A stretch of 64,000 nt of DNA, from contig CP103036.1 in the NCBI GenBank assembly GCA_024752435.1, forward strand, positions 744,001 to 808,000, read 5' to 3'. The stretch comes from Allantophomopsis cytisporea. Lineage: Eukaryota > Ascomycota > Leotiomycetes > Phacidiales > Phacidiaceae. Under the pieces are notes generated by a model. It ran no database searches, had not been told where the DNA came from, and was given only the letters and a program-made list of their open reading frames with translations. The position numbers were made by a program, and so were the translations under genes. Below are positions 1-13,132 of this stretch, piece by piece (within the stretch, counting starts at the first letter, position 1; each line of letters begins with the position of its first letter).

Positions 1-1592
1 TGCAAGGTTCGACGTATACGGTTTCTGAGTCAGGATCTTTAACAACGGTTACCCAGAGTGGTTCAACAGCAAGCATCACACTACCAGTGCAGACGGTAAC
101 GGCTCCAGGAACAACTGTGGAAATCTCTGGCTCAACGGTCACGGAATCTGGGACAACAGTCATTGTCCCAGCTGTAACGCTCACTGTTTCTGGAGAAACA
201 ATCGTAGGTCCTGGATTGACAGCAACAACCACCGTGATATCATCTGTGACCGGAGGGTCTCAAATTATAACTGTGCCAGCTTCTGGAACCACGGTCACAA
301 CCACTCAATATGTGTCTCTTTCATCTATAGTAGTCTGTCCAACCTTGATAGTCAATCCAACTTACACAGCGCCAACACCATTGCCCACTGATTATACTTG
401 GGGTTGTGCTCCTGGATTTCTTTGTACTCCGCCAAAGCCTGACGGCTGCAATATTCAAGCTGGGCCACCTGCGGATAGCTACTATTGTCAACCATCGGAA
501 TGTAAACCCGTAACTCCATTCACGAAGCCAGACAATTGGGGAGCTGATATTACATCTAACATCACCTCTTACTACCCCCTGGAAGATGATTATTTCAACC
601 TGGCACCTCCAGAATTTGGCCTTAGTTACGATATATTTGCTGAAGAATTGGTGACTGTGAGTTTCATTGCATCTAATGGAGATGTAGGAATCAGCAGCTA
701 TTATACTGGGGACTGGTCTTCACAGGCATCTATTACCGAATACCCTCCTCCAAGCTCTGCACAGTCAACTCCTAGCAGTGTTAGTCTTCCTCCAGCTAGC
801 AGTTCAGGGTGGTCATCTTGGTCTCGACGGGCTATCTTACGCAGAGATTCTACTATTCCATCTATGTGCTACAACGAATGCAACAACTGTATGCTCGAGG
901 CAGAAAACACTGGGAAGACCCCGCAACTATGTGAAAGTGGATCTGCCTTCCAAACGGATCTCACAGGTTGTAAGAAGTGCATAATAGCTCACTCATCCCA
1001 GAAAAGCACATCGAGGGTTAGTCAGCCACCACAGTTTCAGCAGTTCATCAATTACTGCACTGGTAGTGCTGCGGTTTCTCCACCTTCTGGTGGCTCTTCT
1101 CTGGCAAGTGAAATAGCTTCATCCACTGCCGCTTCTAGCTCGACGGCTGTGCCGGAGGCTTCACAAGCATCTGCGAACCCGGGCACTTCAGCAGTAACTT
1201 CAGCAAATGCTCCAAGTTCTTCGACGGCATCCACCACAAGCGTTTCTGAGCCAGCTTCATCCAGCGCCACCGCGACTTCTTCCGTGCAAAAGAGCGCTAC
1301 CAGTACTTCCAGCGCTGCCAGTACTTCCAGCGCTACCAGAACCTCCAGCACTAGTAACACAGGCAGTTCCGTATCCTCAAATCCATCTTCACGCACATCA
1401 GTTACTTCGACAACTTCACACTCTTCCCTATCGTCGTCATCTGAAAAATCGTCAACTAGCTCAAAAATCACATCTACAAGTGGAACTACCGCATCCTCTA
1501 CAGTGTCATCGACGTCGAGCCTGGGCGATAAGCTCGTCCCAAGATCTTTCTCATTGTTAGCCCTTATTTGGGCATTAATATGGCTTGCATAA
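1..1592 (+). CDS. GPI-anchored Ser/Thr-rich cell-wall protein, 3' part (5' end outside window)
   Basis: The reading frame is open from nucleotide 3 of the window to the TAA at 1590-1592, so the start and signal peptide lie upstream. The first ~90 residues are imperfect repeats of the type TV-x-x-SG-x-T (for example near 110-200), as in fungal wall mannoproteins. A short Cys/Pro block follows (around 400-510, WGCAPGFLC-like), then a second Cys cluster (about 860-1055, with CYNECNNC and CKKC). After that come ~160 residues that are mostly Ser, Thr and Ala, and a hydrophobic C-terminus ending in LLALIWALIWLA, a typical GPI-attachment signal. Inference: a secreted, O-glycosylated protein carried to the wall through a GPI anchor. 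No catalytic domain is recognisable, and the Cys blocks could bind a ligand but are not assigned. No intron is needed in the visible part. Confidence 0.85.
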   Translation, partial: QGSTYTVSESGSLTTVTQSGSTASITLPVQTVTAPGTTVEISGSTVTESGTTVIVPAVTLTVSGETIVGPGLTATTTVISSVTGGSQIITVPASGTTVTTTQYVSLSSIVVCPTLIVNPTYTAPTPLPTDYTWGCAPGFLCTPPKPDGCNIQAGPPADSYYCQPSECKPVTPFTKPDNWGADITSNITSYYPLEDDYFNLAPPEFGLSYDIFAEELVTVSFIASNGDVGISSYYTGDWSSQASITEYPPPSSAQSTPSSVSLPPASSSGWSSWSRRAILRRDSTIPSMCYNECNNCMLEAENTGKTPQLCESGSAFQTDLTGCKKCIIAHSSQKSTSRVSQPPQFQQFINYCTGSAAVSPPSGGSSLASEIASSTAASSSTAVPEASQASANPGTSAVTSANAPSSSTASTTSVSEPASSSATATSSVQKSATSTSSAASTSSATRTSSTSNTGSSVSSNPSSRTSVTSTTSHSSLSSSSEKSSTSSKITSTSGTTASSTVSSTSSLGDKLVPRSFSLLALIWALIWLA

Positions 1593-3647
1593 TAAGTAAC
1601 AGGGAGGAGGGATAATAAGCATAAATATGTTGGGGCGTTTGTGTGGCTTTTAATTTTGATTTGTTTTCGGCAAGAATATAGTATAGTGTAAAGCAATAAT
1701 ATAATTGTACACTTGATTTGTAAAATATAGTACGAGGTCGTAACATATAGTCGTAACATATATAAGTGGTGGTGATATTAAATTTATGTATGGGAAATAG
1801 CCTTGATGCATTGTTCTTGATTGATCGAAGGTGTATAGAATGTTTCGTGAGATCCGGCAGATATCGGTCATAAATTATTATTCATCGTTGTTACAAAGAA
1901 GTTTTGTGATTGTCTTAACTTCACGACTTCTCTGTCCAGCTCAAGGCGTTGATTGATGTTTCCGGGCACATATCAGTGGGTGTAACTGTGGATGTTGTAG
2001 AATTCACGACTGTCGACGAGATAACGAATGACGATGAGGGTCGCAAGTGATGAAAGATCAGGAAACCTTCCAAACCTACTTGTAAGATCAACGCCCATGA
2101 AAGTATATGTTGCCCAGAAGTTCGTATTTGCAAATCAATATTCTTGTGACTTTTCACCCTCTTATAAATTATTGGCGAGTATGTAGATGTTCTGATGCAA
2201 CTCCCAATTACACATGTCATATTTATTTTAACACTGATGCTCCAACAAGATAGGAGGTTCAGCGATGAAAGTATTCTTGACACTGCATTAACTTCTCGCC
2301 CATCTTATCCTTATTTATCTTCCTCATTTTCGAAGGATTCTACTGGTAACTATGTGGCGTGGGAATCCCATATACAGCGATCGCCAGTTGAAGCCTTCTG
2401 GTACAGCCCATTATAAACTCATTGAAGTCTGTACGAATCAGACTGGACAGCATCTAGCATAAGGGCTTCTATTTATGGTTTTTTTTGAGACCGTTACCTC
2501 CAACACAAGCATTTTGACATAATGACATTAGTATAGATGTGGTATCTGGTTTCTATCACACGATGACTGAAATAATGATAGCACCAACTGAATTTGCGGT
2601 GCAGTACGGGTCAAAGAGACTCATAGATGGGAAATTGGAAAAAATCTATACATATTCCTTTGTTCAAATTTGATCGCTATGCTTCTTAGGTTGAGTTTGA
2701 GGTTGATGTATTTGTGAAAGATTATCTACTACACGATACTCAAGCCTAAGAATGAACTTTGTAAAGTGTTTGGATTGTTATTTGTCTCCTTATTATCAGT
2801 GAGCCAGATTCTTGAAAGGAAATTAATAAAATCTCAAGGTGGCACTAACAGCGAAGATCAATGTCGAAGATAGGCTGGTAGAAAAACCCAAGAGTTCTCC
2901 ACAGCAGCGATGGTTCTGTGTTTCATGGGATCCTCATTGTGAATTTTGGTTATTTTCATTCCACCAAAGCTCACTTTTCAGACTTATATTGCCTCTTCTC
3001 GCGACTTGTTGGGTCTTGAGATCCACAAGTCGTAGTTTGTATCCCGTTGATTGAAGAACAGATAGGAGCCCTCATAATATGACTGCGAGTATTATGATAA
3101 ATGGTGATGCATGTTTCCAGAGCTTGCACTTTCTAAGTGTGAACTGCTCACTTCGAAACTAATAGCCACATCGATTCATTTCCACTATCTCGGGGTTTTG
3201 ACCTTATTCACTGGTGCATGCATTCCACAGCTCTTCGCCAATGCCGATACTGATTGATTTCATTAGTAAGTAATGAGACTAGAGATTGTTATTTCCACTT
3301 AAGGTCTTATCCTGTGCGAATCCTGAGTCACGGATGCATTGAAAAGATGATAATGCAGAGTAGTTACCTGGTAGAACTATAAATTTAATTAGATCGGAAA
3401 TAGCACGCAGATATGACTGGACTTACCAGGCCTATTTTTTTCATCATACATAACAAAAGTTTGTTAATATTACTAATTACGTTGGTTAACGTCTCAAGCT
3501 TTCGTTGACTCACATATTTCGAGTCATAGTTAGTGCTCACCGCGGGGACCCTTATCGGCGATAAGCATCTATGCCGGCGTAGCTCGAGCATTTAACAACG
3601 TCACGAACGCTTCAACCGTTGACACTCACCAAGAGTCCATCATACTG
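1593..3647. other. Intergenic region, no gene seen
   Basis: About 2 kb between the wall-protein gene and the next plus-strand gene. It is AT-rich just after the first gene (AT-rich runs around 1640-1790), consistent with a 3' UTR. Open frames here are short (120 codons or fewer), show no recognisable motif and lack splice partners. The last few hundred bases are presumably the promoter of the gene that starts at 3648. Confidence 0.6.
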
Positions 3648-5260
3648 ATGCCAAAAAAGCGCCATACAAATCAGTATACTAAACCGCCAAGTACCCCTCA
3701 TGCATCTCTATCCACTTCTGGCGGTAGCGCAAGCAAGTCTCGTAAGTGTTTACTCCCGTAGTCGGAAGCAGCCGCAACAAATCATACCTTTTACATACCC
3801 ACATTGCATGAGATCAAGCTGACAAGCCTGCAATAGGTAATGAGGCTCCATCATCAGTGAATGACCTGCTGGCAGGGTTGCGACGGGCACATATATCATC
3901 AGAACCACGAGATGTGGCTACAACCAATGCCGCTCCTACATTGCCACCGACTATACGCAACCTCCTCAATATTCCTGACACTCCAGCTCCCCAACCGCGA
4001 AGGCGACAGCGTGTAGATGCTACTGGTAGACGTTTACCTGCCGGTCCAGCACCGCCCAGGAGTTGGCTAGAAGAGTCCATATATGCACCTCAGGTGGGGA
4101 GAAGTCAGGATGGTAGCGAACGGGGTGGGAGAAATGGTAGGCTATTTCCTGAGTCGGTCGACCATCTACCAGGCATCACGAAAGTTCCCAAATTGGTGGA
4201 AGTATGTCTGAGACAACTGGCGACCAACTGGGAGTTTCATAAAGTTTATGATCAGTACTACCTCTCTTTTTTGCCCACGCCTTTAAGGTCTGCATTACTA
4301 TCCTATCTCGCTGTCTATGGCCCAGAAGAAGGAATCGGACAACAAGGAATGAAGAATCTTCTGGTCCCACCAGAGGAACAGGAGATGGCATCAGAATTGG
4401 TCGGAAACGACGATTTTTATAGACTGGATTTATCGGGTTCCATTGGTCGCTCGGTCACCTTTAAACAACTGCAAAGCATACTCACACAACCCGCGGGCTC
4501 AGAAGAAGCCGCAGTAGAAGACTCTTGGGAAGAAGCAATCCCGACTATGAGGTCATCACTATCGTTCATGATACCAAACCTTACCATTCTATCTCTGTCT
4601 CATCCTCCACAATCCATATCTTGGACAAAACTACTCTCACTAGCCAAACACATACCAACTCTTACCCATCTATCACTAGCCCACTGGCCAACTCCTTGCC
4701 TCACACCGAACTCGACGACTGCTACAGTCAAATCGAATGTCGCTCCTACAGTTTCCTTCGGAGGCACAAACTTCTACTCTCATTCATTAGATAACGACTG
4801 GTCCGAAGCCGTCTCCATCCTGCGTCGACTCTCACAGTCCCTATATGGCCTAACATACCTAGATCTTGATGGCTGTACGTCCTGGGCGCCAGCACTACGC
4901 TTCAATAGGTCCGATACACTGGGCATTGACTGGGTGAAGAATTGGGGCAAAGTGCGCGAGATTCAGCTTCGCAGCAAGTATGAGTTCGATGAGGAAAGGA
5001 TAACGAGTCGCGATCAGTTAGCATGGAAGCGAGCCATACTCGAGGCTCTAGAGACTGAAAAGTGGATCAGGAGAAGGAGAGGATGGATAGTTGTCAAGAG
5101 CGATGACTGGGAGCGATGGGATTCTCACCCTCACCTTCCAGCCATGCCAGAGAAAACGTTCTGGGATCAGAGGAGGGATAACGCGAGGACGGGGTGGAGT
5201 TGGACCGAGGGAGAACAAGAGACAGTGCCTATGGTTCCAATGATGACGGCTTGGGAATAG
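3648..5260 (+). CDS. Uncharacterised two-exon protein with LRR-like segments (505 aa)
   Basis: Exons 3648-3741 and 3837-5260. The 95-nt intron has donor GTAAGT and acceptor AATAG, and phase 1 on both sides, giving 505 residues. Without exon 1 the main frame has only a GTG, so the ATG at 3648 (MPKKRHTNQY...) is preferred. The N-terminus (about residues 1-100) is basic and Pro-rich. The middle contains leucine-repeat-like stretches (LTILSLSHP, LTHLSLAHWP, LTYLDLDGC) and the C-terminal third is rich in Trp and charged residues. I recall fungal proteins of this build being labelled tafazzin in databases. I see no convincing acyltransferase domain, so that label is not adopted. Function unknown; the LRR-like parts suggest protein binding. 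Confidence 0.85.
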
Positions 5261-8200
5261 AATCCTGCACATAAATAGATAGGAATAACTGTATTCTAGA
5301 GTTCTGATGATGATAATTGCAAGTGAATACTTGAGAACCCATATTACTCCATAAATCATCGCACATCCTCGAATACCCACAGGCAGTCGCGGCGTAAGAC
5401 GGATAATTCGATCGACAGCGATCTTCGGCCTGGCCCATCTCACGTCATCCACGCCGCGAAGATCTTGCTGTGCATATGCGGCGCAAGAAAGCAACTCGTT
5501 TGATGCCAGCAGCAGTGACGACTTCTGCTCGTATGTCCCTCCCGTCAGCAATCATTTCAGCCCTACCTGTCCACTGCCCTGGCATTGATGACATTTCCCC
5601 TTTTGCTCGCTTATCTCAGATACACCACACCATACACATCGATACTTTCTTTTACTATGAGCATGATTGGTCTAAAATCGGTAGCTTTTATATTGTCGTG
5701 GCATGTGTGGGGGTAAGTTTCTTGAAGAGTCATCTAGTGTGTTGATTATGTTGGATTTGTAGAGGGTTGTGTTTGCTAATCGCGGTAGATATCGCGCTCT
5801 TGAAATGCAAACAATTCTAGTATAGTCACTGTTTGCTTGGCTTTATCGATTGTGCATAGATTCTTGATATTACTTTGATGCGTGAAATACTTACAGGACT
5901 TGACCATAGCTGAGACTATGTTTGGAACTCCGCAAGGAGCGGATGATTACAGTGACTGGATATATGGATCGACGGCCCGGTAGCAATAGGTCTGATGTGC
6001 TAAGTCTCCTTTACAATATCGAAGTCAGTGTTGCATCGTTAACCTCGTTCCCTACCTACATATGTTAGACAGGAAATTTATGACTATATTGTAGCGAATC
6101 CCAAGAAGATTAATCAGCCACCGACCAACAGATTCACCTAGACTTTGGTGACTAAGCTCCCTCTCCTTCTTCCTCCCTTTCTGAAGAAAACGCATGTTAC
6201 ATGTATTCAAAAATTGTCTCCACCAAGTAGTATCAGATCATTATCACAACACAGTTCACGCCTTTTCAACCCTCGTTGTGGAAGTTAATACAAGCTGAAG
6301 CTGTCATCACCATAGTCCTGCCCGCCTTTAAAGTCTATTCTTACGATATCGCTCAGCCGCAACCCGTATCAATAGCGACCAGGCCAAGTCTAACTTTACA
6401 ACACAACTTATCACCAGCCTGATTCGCAAGTGTGAACTCAGAGGACTTTTTTGACAAATAAGGCACTCAAATATACCAGACACTTATTTGTTAGTGGCAG
6501 TAGTTTTAATGGGCGAAGCTTCTTACAGTTCAATGTATGGGCGAAATATTCACGGCACGAATATACAGCTTCCAACACAATAACCACAGCGGTTTCAAAT
6601 CCAGCCTGAAAAAAGGTGAGGTAGGTACTGAAGCTTACTGGTGTACTACCTACCTTGCAAGATACCGACCGCGAGGAAGAATAGGGCCGAAGAGTGCGAA
6701 ATACTCCGCATCACCCATGTCATGTCCAGCGTCGCAGCGCGACTCCAACCCTCCACCAGCGCCTCCCAAACCCCCAGCCGTAGACGCTCCCGCACTCGAT
6801 ACACTGCGAGAAGTAGCCAAAAAGCTATCTTGCAGCGTCTACTCCATACAAGCCCTCTCGCCCTCTCGCCCTCCCCTGCCTTCTTCATCCTACCTCCCCC
6901 TCTGTCTCCACCAACTCGGTGATGTGACTCGCTCAAAGACCTGTCTAGACACAATCCTGGACATTGTGCACCGTACGGCTCAGTTCTCAGGACTTTAGGC
7001 TTACATTTTGCACTTCACAAGCTCGCCATCCCCCCCTACGCCTCCTACCTTGCCATCCCTCGACTTGGAGATTGTTGTTGCAGCTCACACCCTTGCCCGA
7101 CATTCCCAATACCATGGTCACCCGCTGCTCATATGCATGCAGGCATGCTTAGTCGGAGGCCTGGCTGAACGCCGAAGTCCCTGGAGCTCGATCTGCGGGG
7201 ATCGGGAGGAGGATGCAGAATGGTGCATTTATTCATTCAGTCATGCACCAAATGGACGGTCTGTGATAGGCGATGGGGCGGTGATGAGGCAGAACCAGAG
7301 GCAGTGGAGAGGCAGAAAGGCAGACTCGTATGGAATACATGTTTTGCTTGCCTCGGGAGGAGTAGGTACAGTGAGGGGAGTGCAAGAGGGAGATTGGGGC
7401 GGGCTGGTGATGGGGATAGGGGATGACTTTCGGAGGGTTACTAACCATTCTGTGAAGGGGGTTTACCTTCGCCCATGGTTGCCAAGCAAGCAAGCAGCAT
7501 TTGTTATTGTGATCTACTGCGGCATTATTTCTATCCAAGCACATGGTAAAATACATGGTGTGCTTGTGTTTCGCGGGTGAATGAATGAACAAGTGAATGG
7601 AAAAGACCCAGGCCGAGACCGGGAACAAGATCGAGGGCGAGTTCGAGGCCAGCGAAATAAGTCATCTGTCATCCACGAGTCATTGGTTACAGTTTGAAGA
7701 TCAAGTGTTTGTGTAGCTATGGGCTGCCACTACGAGTAACAACTCAAATCTTTCTCTGGAGGCAGATCTATTTCCAGAATATTCGTCATGGAGGCTTGCC
7801 GTGGCTGGTGATGACTGGGTGAGCTCAGACTGTTGTACACAACAGCAGCGTCCCTGGAACACTACAGAGCAGCCAGATACAGGTAATGTAGGTAATTTGG
7901 ACAGGAAGATGGATACATCACCTCCTCCCTCACCTTAGTACAGCACATGAGTTCTAGGCTGGTGGTTAGGTACCTGTCCTATCCTGTCCTGTCCTGTTCT
8001 GTGTGCTACACGACGCTACCGTCACTAATAGGGCTTCAGAGCCGGGCACACAACGTGGCACGAGGGGGCCGGAGGTCCATGGATTAGGCTTGTTACTCGT
8101 CGAACTAGGGCCTGTGGATAAAGGATGTATGTACTTGGGGCTTGTAAACGCTGTACAGACCGATGGACTACCCAACCAGTTATCTATCTGATGATACTTT

Positions 8201-8943
8201 TGTTATTTTCATTCGTGTTAAGCCAATACTTACTAACATCTACTTACCACACTGCTAATGATCAGGTAGACGAATAGCCGTCGGCCGTGTTATCTTCCAC
8301 TGCTGTCACCGCCTTACACTGAGCAAGAGTCTGCCGGTCTCACCGAGTACATACTTTGAGCTACCTCTTACGAAAGCCGTTCGTTGTGCCGCTGTCGCTA
8401 TGGATAGAATGGCTGTAAGGTTGAGAAGCAGCTTCTTACCAGTCAAAGGTGACGAATAAAGATATGTGTGTATAAACGGACATATATCCATGGCATGTAG
8501 ACTGCAGTATACGCATAGTATGCACTGTAGATAGAGTGAATACAGGCTTGACTTATGAATCTCAGCAGAAGCAGAAGCACTGATATTGAGGGGCACTGGA
8601 CGACAACAGGGTTAGAATTGGAGGGCGCATGATGCGCGGCTATCTACTTTTCTTCGCTCTCCACCCGTCTCCCCATTTGCTTTTGCGTTTGCTTTTGCTT
8701 TTTGTGCTTGCATACGGGGCCCTGCCCTGCTCCAGTGAGAGTAAAAATAAAGTCAAGCGGAAAGTCTGCTGCTCTGCATGTCAATCTCGCCGCACACGAG
8801 TACACGAGCTTTGGTCTTTGACTTTATGTGCAGTGCAACCAACGACTTATTCCCCTGAGAGTTTTGAGGAGCCTTTCAAACAAAGTGTAAATGGGCTTCT
8901 TACTGTATGGAGGTAACGCACAGTTGAGTCTCATAGTTTTAAG

Positions 8944-8978
8944 GTATGTAAGTATGTATGTATGTATGTATGTATGAA
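8944..8978. repeat. (GTAT)n microsatellite
   Basis: About eight nearly perfect copies of the tetranucleotide GTAT, one with a single substitution. It lies in the gene-poor region and is not linked to a gene. Confidence 0.9.
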
Positions 8979-11900
8979 GGGAAACGTTACAGTACTGTAT
9001 GGTAAACGTAAAGTTCGCCAGGGCGAAGAAGGTTTCTGTACGGCGGCTTGAGCATCCCCCGATCGGCGTCTACAGTGTTCAGTGCCATTACCCTTCCAGC
9101 ATTCGCAACCGAAGCATCTGCACTGGCATAGGCCGTGCGCAAAAAGCTCCAGCATAAAAAGGTAAATGAAGGAATGGAAATCGAGGTGCGGAGGATCTCT
9201 CCTTGAACTCTAAATGCGAAGAGGGAGAAAATGAACTCAAAATCCCTAGGAGTGATAATGAGGTAGATGGAGATGGAGATTTATAAAAGTCAATTCGACA
9301 AACAACCTCGAAGTTAAATGCAAAGGCGTAAGTTGTGGAATTATGCGGATCGAAGCATATTTCTATCATATAGAATACTCCTTACTGTGAATCAATATGT
9401 GAATCTTCGATTTTGAGATTGAGCTTGAAAAGGACAGACGGATTTTGTGACTGCGTATTATCGCTCACTCCTGCGTTTCCTAGAATATTGTCTGCGGAAT
9501 CCGCAATTAATGTGCCGTCTCTTTCTCATTCCCATGCCCTTGGGTACGCGTCTCTACCAACATATCGGTGGGTAGAGACGAGAAGGCGCAATTAGAGAGA
9601 GGTTGGAAAGGAGGCCATGAGATGGATGGCTAGCACAGTATATGGTTCAGATCCGTCATGGCAGACGGGAAGCCGGGTAGGCACATATACTGCGATTATG
9701 GAAAGATCCATTGACCTGGCTTTGCTCGAGGGTATTGATGACAATTAATCACCTTACCTTCTGCTGATTAACGCTAGGATGCTGAGGAATTCGCATTGTC
9801 TTTGCGTGTAGATGTTGATGTTGATGTTGGTATTGCTATATGCACGGATGCATGAGCATGCGGTTGCCAGTAAATTGGTTTTCTCCAGCCTACCCTTCAG
9901 GGTCTTCGGTGGATTTATTGGACGGGGCTTGACTTGATTGCTGGTACATGCTTAGTTTTCTCGGAATGAACGCCGAGATGAGACAGCAGTAACCATCGAT
10001 CTCTACTATAATAGGACTGGTAAGAAAATATTGCTTTCATTGCTCTGGCTTCCTAGCTGCAGGAAGAGACGGCAACAAATGACGCTCTCTACCAGAAAAT
10101 ATGCTGTCAAAAGGAGGTGAAGGTCAGGGAGGAAATTGATCAGTTGATTGATAAGTTGAGGGAGGCGAAGAGCTGTTAGCTACTCTCTCGCATGTTCATA
10201 CATTGATCCAACAGCTCACATGGATGCCGTCAGGGGTGTTGAACAACATACAGGTAGGTATTCATTAGAAATCCGTGGGGAATATCATGACCACATTGGC
10301 TCTCCGCATATTACCTTCAATGAAGTATCAGCACTCTACGATTTCTACCTGAACTTACCCAAGTACCTCCATGTAAATACATACCTACTAATCTTTTCCA
10401 CAACCCCCTCCACACGAAGTGCTGCATAATGAGTTTCGCACACGAAACAGCCATCTAAGGGATGGGGATTCGGACACGACTATCCCTTGTAGGTTGTATG
10501 CCAGTGAGCAAGTGATTCGCCCGCGCCTCATCGATACTTGAGCTTGTTGCAACCTCGTCTTTCTCCTTTACCTTCTCAGCGCCTTTGCGATTCTTCTCAC
10601 CCGGATAATGCCAGAATTCCAGCCTAGTGGTGTACACTTTCATAGTCGACCACGAGAGTCCTTACGAGCCAGGTCTCGGTATTGAAGCCGGGTTGTTGGC
10701 GCTTTGCCTCTACAGGAAGAGCTCATATGCACAGCTGGTATGGTAGATGCTGGTAGATAGATACTAGACTGTGCAAATTGATCGTCCTCTATTTTTGTGT
10801 TCCCCTATGTGATAGTCAATGTGGCATCACCTGCCTACGCCACATTTGTTCTGCTGTATCCTGGATGCATCAAAAGAACTATGGGCAGGTTGGGCTTCGT
10901 ATGAACTGAACAAAAGATAAGGGTTATCATTTTTTGAGAAAGGCTTCTCTTGATGACGAATGAGAACAAACAAGGTGCTTTTCCGATATCTCTTTGATTC
11001 GTATTGTATGTGCATGTCTATGCATAGCTTTCAAGCTGGTGTTTTGTGGTTGCGGCAGATATAGCAGTCTTACGATGTAGACGGACGATCTCGTGTGGGA
11101 ATGAGTGAGCTCGCGAAGGGACGTTGTTGGAGCCGTTCAGAATCTCGGAGTCGGGCAGGTTACCGGGTATTTGTACTCGGCCGTGTTACTACTCTAACTC
11201 CTCCAAAGCTAATTGGCACAGAAAAGGTATTCATCGATGCCAGGTGGTTGCGGTGGTAACGTCTGCAATGTAAGGCAAGGTAATTTGTATGCAATCTGGG
11301 CCGCCGGCTTGGTATGGTAAAGCAGGTTTGCCTTTTAGTCTTGAAGCTTTTGCATTAGACTCGCTCTTCATCCTCCTTTCGCTCATACCTTTCGCTCTTG
11401 CATTTACGCATCTCAATTCTATCTCATGTTCCATACTTCATCCACCATCTACCATGTACATGTACCTTGTATCGTATCATCCTTTCCGTTCCTTTTTCAC
11501 CAGAAGCAACGTATACAGTTGGAAGGGACAGCGATGGCGCGCTCTTCATCCCTGGCTCTCGGGAAATGTTGTGTTGACAGATCACATGGGACAAGATCGT
11601 CAGGCACAGCAGCTATTTATCAAGAGCAACACTAGCTAGCTACATCAGTGCACATCTGTATGAAGGGTACCTTCTGTTGGAGGCACGGAAGGCTGGCTGT
11701 GCACATACATACAGTACAGTACATACGCACATATACATAGGTAGTCATATATGTATGAAGGGAATTGATGTTTTCGGGGTCATTCGCCGCACAGTGCCGT
11801 GGAATGACTGGCGAATCGGAAAGCCAGGAACCGAAGAATATGGGGGATTAGCGGGGGCGAAAAGGCGTTGTGGGATGATGAGCGTTTCTTGCAACCGATT

Positions 11901-13077
11901 TACTCGACCATCCGCTGTGCACGTATTGTGTGTGAGTGGCTCAATATCCTGTCCAGGCATTCGAGGAACAATGAGATGATGAAGTAAAATGATTACTGAA
12001 CATGTACTGTAAGTTTTCAAGGTACTCCGAGTACTCTGGAGAGTATCAAAATAGTCGTGATCCGTGGATCGTCCACCTGCCTATGAGTGCTTATGTGTAT
12101 GTAGACAATATGTACCTCATTCTGTTCTGGTCAATGATATTCTCGCTCCCTTACTTAGACCTGTTTCCAGCGGTCCGGCCCGCTCTGTTTGTTTCCACTC
12201 GAGAAAAAGTTTCCCATCTGAAGAGCCCACGCACATATGAAACTATATGAGTGTGCTCTATAGCATCGTCTTCAATATTTGACTATGTATTTCTTCTCAA
12301 TGACCTACATTATGCGGTGAGCGGAGTTCTTGTCCGTCGTACAGCGTGCAATGAGTGTAATGAGCTGCGGAGCACTGCTTAAAAGTCACGGATCGGATCT
12401 TATTCAGAGCTAACAACGTCTCGACGCAGTATACCTCGCATTCCAGAGCAAAGGCTAGATAATAGCCGCCACAAAAGTCAATCTGGGCGGAGATAACATA
12501 ACTCAGAAATAAACTTGCAGAGATGAGAAGATGGAACACACGCTATGCCATGTCACGCCACGGCGCAGGCGGAGGATAACCGCTCATGACTTGAGTTTTC
12601 TCAACCTCCCAGTGACAGAATTCTTCACGTGGCCTGCCTCGTGTGGGTTATCCTCCGTACTGTTAGATTCGGATATGTGGAAGCAGGCAATGGCCGTCTC
12701 GCCTTCTCTCGGCTTGTTGCAGATACAGATATCGACATCTACTTAGCAAGCCGGACTCAGCACTTGCGTGACAGACAAGTTTGACGCACGAAGCTGATGA
12801 TCCAAGGGCTAAGTTGAGGGGTACATGGGACAAGAAGGGTGGATGTATAGTAGATGTGGGATAACGTTGATGTGGTTGAGGGAGTGGCTGTGGGGATAGA
12901 GTAGGGGGGATGTGGAGGAGTGAGGAGGAGTAGTAAGGAGGGGTGGGGAGAAGTGAAGAGCATGTTGCTCTACTCGCCACTACTTGTTGCTTGACGGCGT
13001 ATGAAGATTTCTGCATGCAGGGTTTCCTGATGATAATGCAAGTAATTCATCCACATCCCTGATCCTTCATCCCTTGT

Positions 13078-13132
13078 CAATTTATCAATATCATCAATTT
13101 CATCAATTCATCAATTCATCAATTCATCAATT
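13078..13132. repeat. ATCAATTC-type short tandem repeat
   Basis: Six or so copies of an 8-9 base unit around TCATCAAT. The copies at the right end are exact (CATCAATT), and those on the left are degenerate. The repeat is non-coding and is the most regular minisatellite-like tract in the 13-kb region. Confidence 0.85.

Noticed and set aside
1052..1759. 235-codon minus-strand frame opposite the wall protein
   Set aside because: It is the acidic/hydrophobic mirror of Ser/Thr/Ala codons on the plus strand, a common antisense artefact.
6537..7580. Plus-strand open frames of 150-190 codons
   Set aside because: Low-complexity Pro/Ser or mixed composition, overlapping frames on both strands, no splice partners, no recognisable domain.
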